The notes under the pieces: model-generated
The model's database searches: none
What the model was told of the DNA's origin: nothing
Seen by the model: the letters and a program-made list of their open reading frames with translations, nothing else
Program-made: the position numbers and the translations under genes
Shown: piece after piece, positions 62,342 to 64,000 of the stretch
Position numbering within the stretch: position 1 is the first letter of the stretch
How the letters are laid out: the number at the start of each line of letters is the position of its first letter
Source of the DNA: Flavobacteriales bacterium
Lineage (GTDB): Bacteria; Bacteroidota; Bacteroidia; Flavobacteriales_F; PHOS-HE28
NCBI GenBank assembly: GCA_016715895.1
Contig: JADJXH010000004.1
Coordinates: 372,001 to 436,000, forward strand
Length of the DNA: 64,000 nt
Direction of reading: 5' to 3'

Positions 62342-63079
62342 TCAGGAACGCAGCTCCCGTTCCACCTCTTCCAAGCGCCGCCGGCTCACCTCCACCCGCA
62401 CCCCGTTGCGCAAGCGCACTCGGCCTTCGGCATCGAGGCCCTCCACATGACGGCGGTTCACCAGGGCGCTCTTGTGCACGCGGATGAAGCCGAAGGGCGC
62501 GAGCATCTCGTCGTAGTCCTTCAGCGTGCGCGCGCTGATGAAGCGGCGATCGTCGGCGAGGTGCAGGGCAGTGTAGTTGTCATCGGCCTGGCACCACGCG
62601 ATCTCGTCCGGCGCCACGGCATGCGCACGGCCACCGTGCGTGATGGTGAGCTTGAGCGACCGTTCATCGCGCGGCTCGATATTGCTCAGGAACCGCTGCT
62701 GCACTTCGGGAGTTGTCGTGCCCTTGCGGTGGAGATGCCGATCGATGGCCGCGCGCAGCTCATCGGACTGCACGGGCTTCAGCAGGTAGTCGAGCGCGCT
62801 GAAGCGGATGGCCTGGATGGCGTAGTGCTGATGCGCCGTGGTGAAGATGACGTCGAAGTCCCAGCGGCCCAGCCGGCGCAGCAGCTCGAAGCCATCGCCA
62901 CCGGGCATCTCCACATCGAGGAGGACGAGCCGTGGCCGATGCGTTGCGATCAGCGCGGCACCATCCGTGATGTTGGCGGCCTCGTCCCGAAGGTGCACCT
63001 CCGGTGCCACCCCGGCCAGCCGTGCCCGCAGGTGCGCGCGGGCCTGGGCCTCATCGTCGATGAGCAGGGCGGAGATCAT
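62342..63079 (-). CDS. LytTR-family response regulator
   Basis: A 245-residue protein. Receiver: LIDDE acidic pocket, Asp55 in LVLLDVEMPGGDG, Lys in YLLKPVQSDEL. LytTR: LKLTITHGGRAHAVAPDEI and RVHKSALVNRRHVEGL. Start at ATG 63079 (MISALLIDDE); a GTG two codons earlier is possible. The gene follows the LytS-type kinase by nine bases, so the two form a standard LytS/LytTR pair. Confidence 0.92.
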   Translation of the reverse strand: MISALLIDDEAQARAHLRARLAGVAPEVHLRDEAANITDGAALIATHRPRLVLLDVEMPGGDGFELLRRLGRWDFDVIFTTAHQHYAIQAIRFSALDYLLKPVQSDELRAAIDRHLHRKGTTTPEVQQRFLSNIEPRDERSLKLTITHGGRAHAVAPDEIAWCQADDNYTALHLADDRRFISARTLKDYDEMLAPFGFIRVHKSALVNRRHVEGLDAEGRVRLRNGVRVEVSRRRLEEVERELRS

Positions 63080-63088
63080 GGCCACAAG

Positions 63089-64000
63089 TTAGCCCAGCAC
63101 CACATCGACGCGCGTTCCTGAAGGTGCACCGTTCTCTGAGAGGTCGGTGAAGGTGATCCGCCCCTGCTCCTGCATTCGAAAGGTGAGCAGCTGCAGGCGC
63201 TCGCTGGTGAGCTGCAGGCCCATGCTCGGGCTGCCGTCGGCATGCGCGCGCTTCGGTGCGGCGCTGCGGCCCACGCCGCTGTCCTCCACCGTGCACACCA
63301 CCCGACCCTGGCGCTCGGTGAAGCGCACCTTCACGCGCTTCGCGCCCTCCTTGGTGGCCAGGCCATGCCAGATGGCGTTCTCCACGAAGGGCTGCACCAC
63401 CAGGGTGGGCACCGCGTCATCCTCCTCCAGCAATCCCGGCTCCGCCCCGACCTCGTAGTCCAACCCATCCACGAAACGCAGCGCTTCGAGCTTCAGGTAC
63501 TGGCGCAGGAAGTCCATCTCCTGGCTCAAGGGCACGCGGTCCTTCACGCTGTGGTCCAGCACCATGCGCAGCAGCCGGGCGAAGCCGTCAAGATAGCTCG
63601 ACGCGCCGGCTTGATCGCCGCTGCGCACCAGGTTGCCGATGGCGTGCAGGCAGTTGTAGATGAAGTGCGGGTTGATCTGCGCGCGCAGCACCTTGAGCTG
63701 CAGCAGCCGGTTGATCTCCTCGATGCGTGTCTTCTGGTCCTTCAGCTCGGCATTGAGCCGCTCCAGCGTCGCCGAGTACCTCCGCTTCTCCCGCAGGTTG
63801 CGCCACACCAGCGCCGCTGCGCCGAGCGCGAGCACGGCGAGCGCGAGGCTTCCGTACAGCTGCACGTTGCGCACGCGCAGCCGCTCCTCGCGTTCGCGGG
63901 CCTCCGCATCCAGCCGCTGGATCTCCTCCTCCTTCAGCCGCGTCCCGAACCGTTTCTCCAGTTCCAGGTACTGCTCATCGAGGCTTCGCGCGAACAGGGT
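63089..64000 (-). CDS. LytS/YehU-type histidine kinase, 5' end outside the window
   Basis: At least 303 residues; the frame stays open to the edge. Order seen: coiled coil (EQYLELEKRFGTRLKEEE region), one transmembrane helix (LYGSLALAVLALGAAALVW), a second coiled coil, then His_kinase with the phospho-His in RAQINPHFIYNCLHAIGN, VVQPFVENAIWHGLATKEG, and HATPase with EDSGVGRS and SMGLQLTSERLQLL. Pairs with the LytTR regulator immediately downstream. The sensory N-terminus is not visible; by analogy to the 23820 kinase a TPR region is likely. Confidence 0.9.
   Translation of the reverse strand, partial: TLFARSLDEQYLELEKRFGTRLKEEEIQRLDAEAREREERLRVRNVQLYGSLALAVLALGAAALVWRNLREKRRYSATLERLNAELKDQKTRIEEINRLLQLKVLRAQINPHFIYNCLHAIGNLVRSGDQAGASSYLDGFARLLRMVLDHSVKDRVPLSQEMDFLRQYLKLEALRFVDGLDYEVGAEPGLLEEDDAVPTLVVQPFVENAIWHGLATKEGAKRVKVRFTERQGRVVCTVEDSGVGRSAAPKRAHADGSPSMGLQLTSERLQLLTFRMQEQGRITFTDLSENGAPSGTRVDVVLG

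Noticed and set aside
63084..63091. An internal promoter (TAACTTGT) before the LytTR regulator at 62342
   Set aside because: The TAA is the kinase stop codon, and close coupling with the kinase makes a separate promoter unnecessary; the match may be chance.

Overview
The window looks like a GC-rich member of the Bacteroidota, most likely a Flavobacteriales-type organism. Evidence: many secreted proteins carry type IX secretion (T9SS) C-terminal domains; promoters match the Bacteroidota -7 box (TAnnTTTG and GC-shifted variants such as TAACTTGC); ribosome binding sites are weak; and HisKA_2/LytS kinases with LytTR regulators and a CarboxypepD_reg/TonB receptor are present. At least five genes carry single-base frameshifts, mostly at G/C homopolymers, which suggests an uncorrected long-read or metagenome assembly rather than real gene decay.

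Layout. 1-7.6 kb: end of a T9SS type B protein, then on the minus strand two kynurenine-branch enzymes (3-hydroxyanthranilate dioxygenase and ACMS decarboxylase) and four secreted proteins. 7.7-12.5 kb: an SDR, an OmpR-type two-component system with a direct-repeat operator, and 2-aminomuconic semialdehyde dehydrogenase. 12.4-17.3 kb: a SiaB-like protein, an unusual HD-domain/polyphosphate kinase 1 fusion, and a double UspA protein. 17.4-18.4 kb: tRNA-Ala(GGC) followed by four tandem 227-bp units, each holding a decayed tRNA-Ala 3' part plus a terminator, then a fructosamine-kinase family gene. 19.4-23.8 kb: a PQQ-like repeat protein and a T9SS protein bracketed by intergenic repeats. 23.8-34.5 kb: a LytS-type kinase divergent from a tightly overlapping operon (two secreted unknowns, a 949-residue TPR protein, a Crp/Fnr regulator), then a TonB-dependent receptor. 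34.7-36.1 kb: an IS256-family element.

36-54.5 kb is a block dominated by minus-strand genes. Large secreted proteins (parallel beta-helix, LRR-like, SBBP-like) alternate with HisKA_2 kinases and LytTR regulators. Upstream of several secreted genes lie direct repeats of GATCGGGTGAACG at an exact 21-bp period, the geometry expected for LytTR DNA-binding proteins. I propose a local LytTR regulon controlling surface or secreted proteins.

54.6-64 kb: an aldo/keto reductase, a RidA protein (plausible 2-aminomuconate deaminase, completing the kynurenine branch begun at the left end), a lipoprotein, a DUF418 membrane protein, two coupled agmatine-deiminase-family lipoproteins, a delta-60-repeat T9SS protein, and a LytTR/LytS two-component pair running off the right edge.
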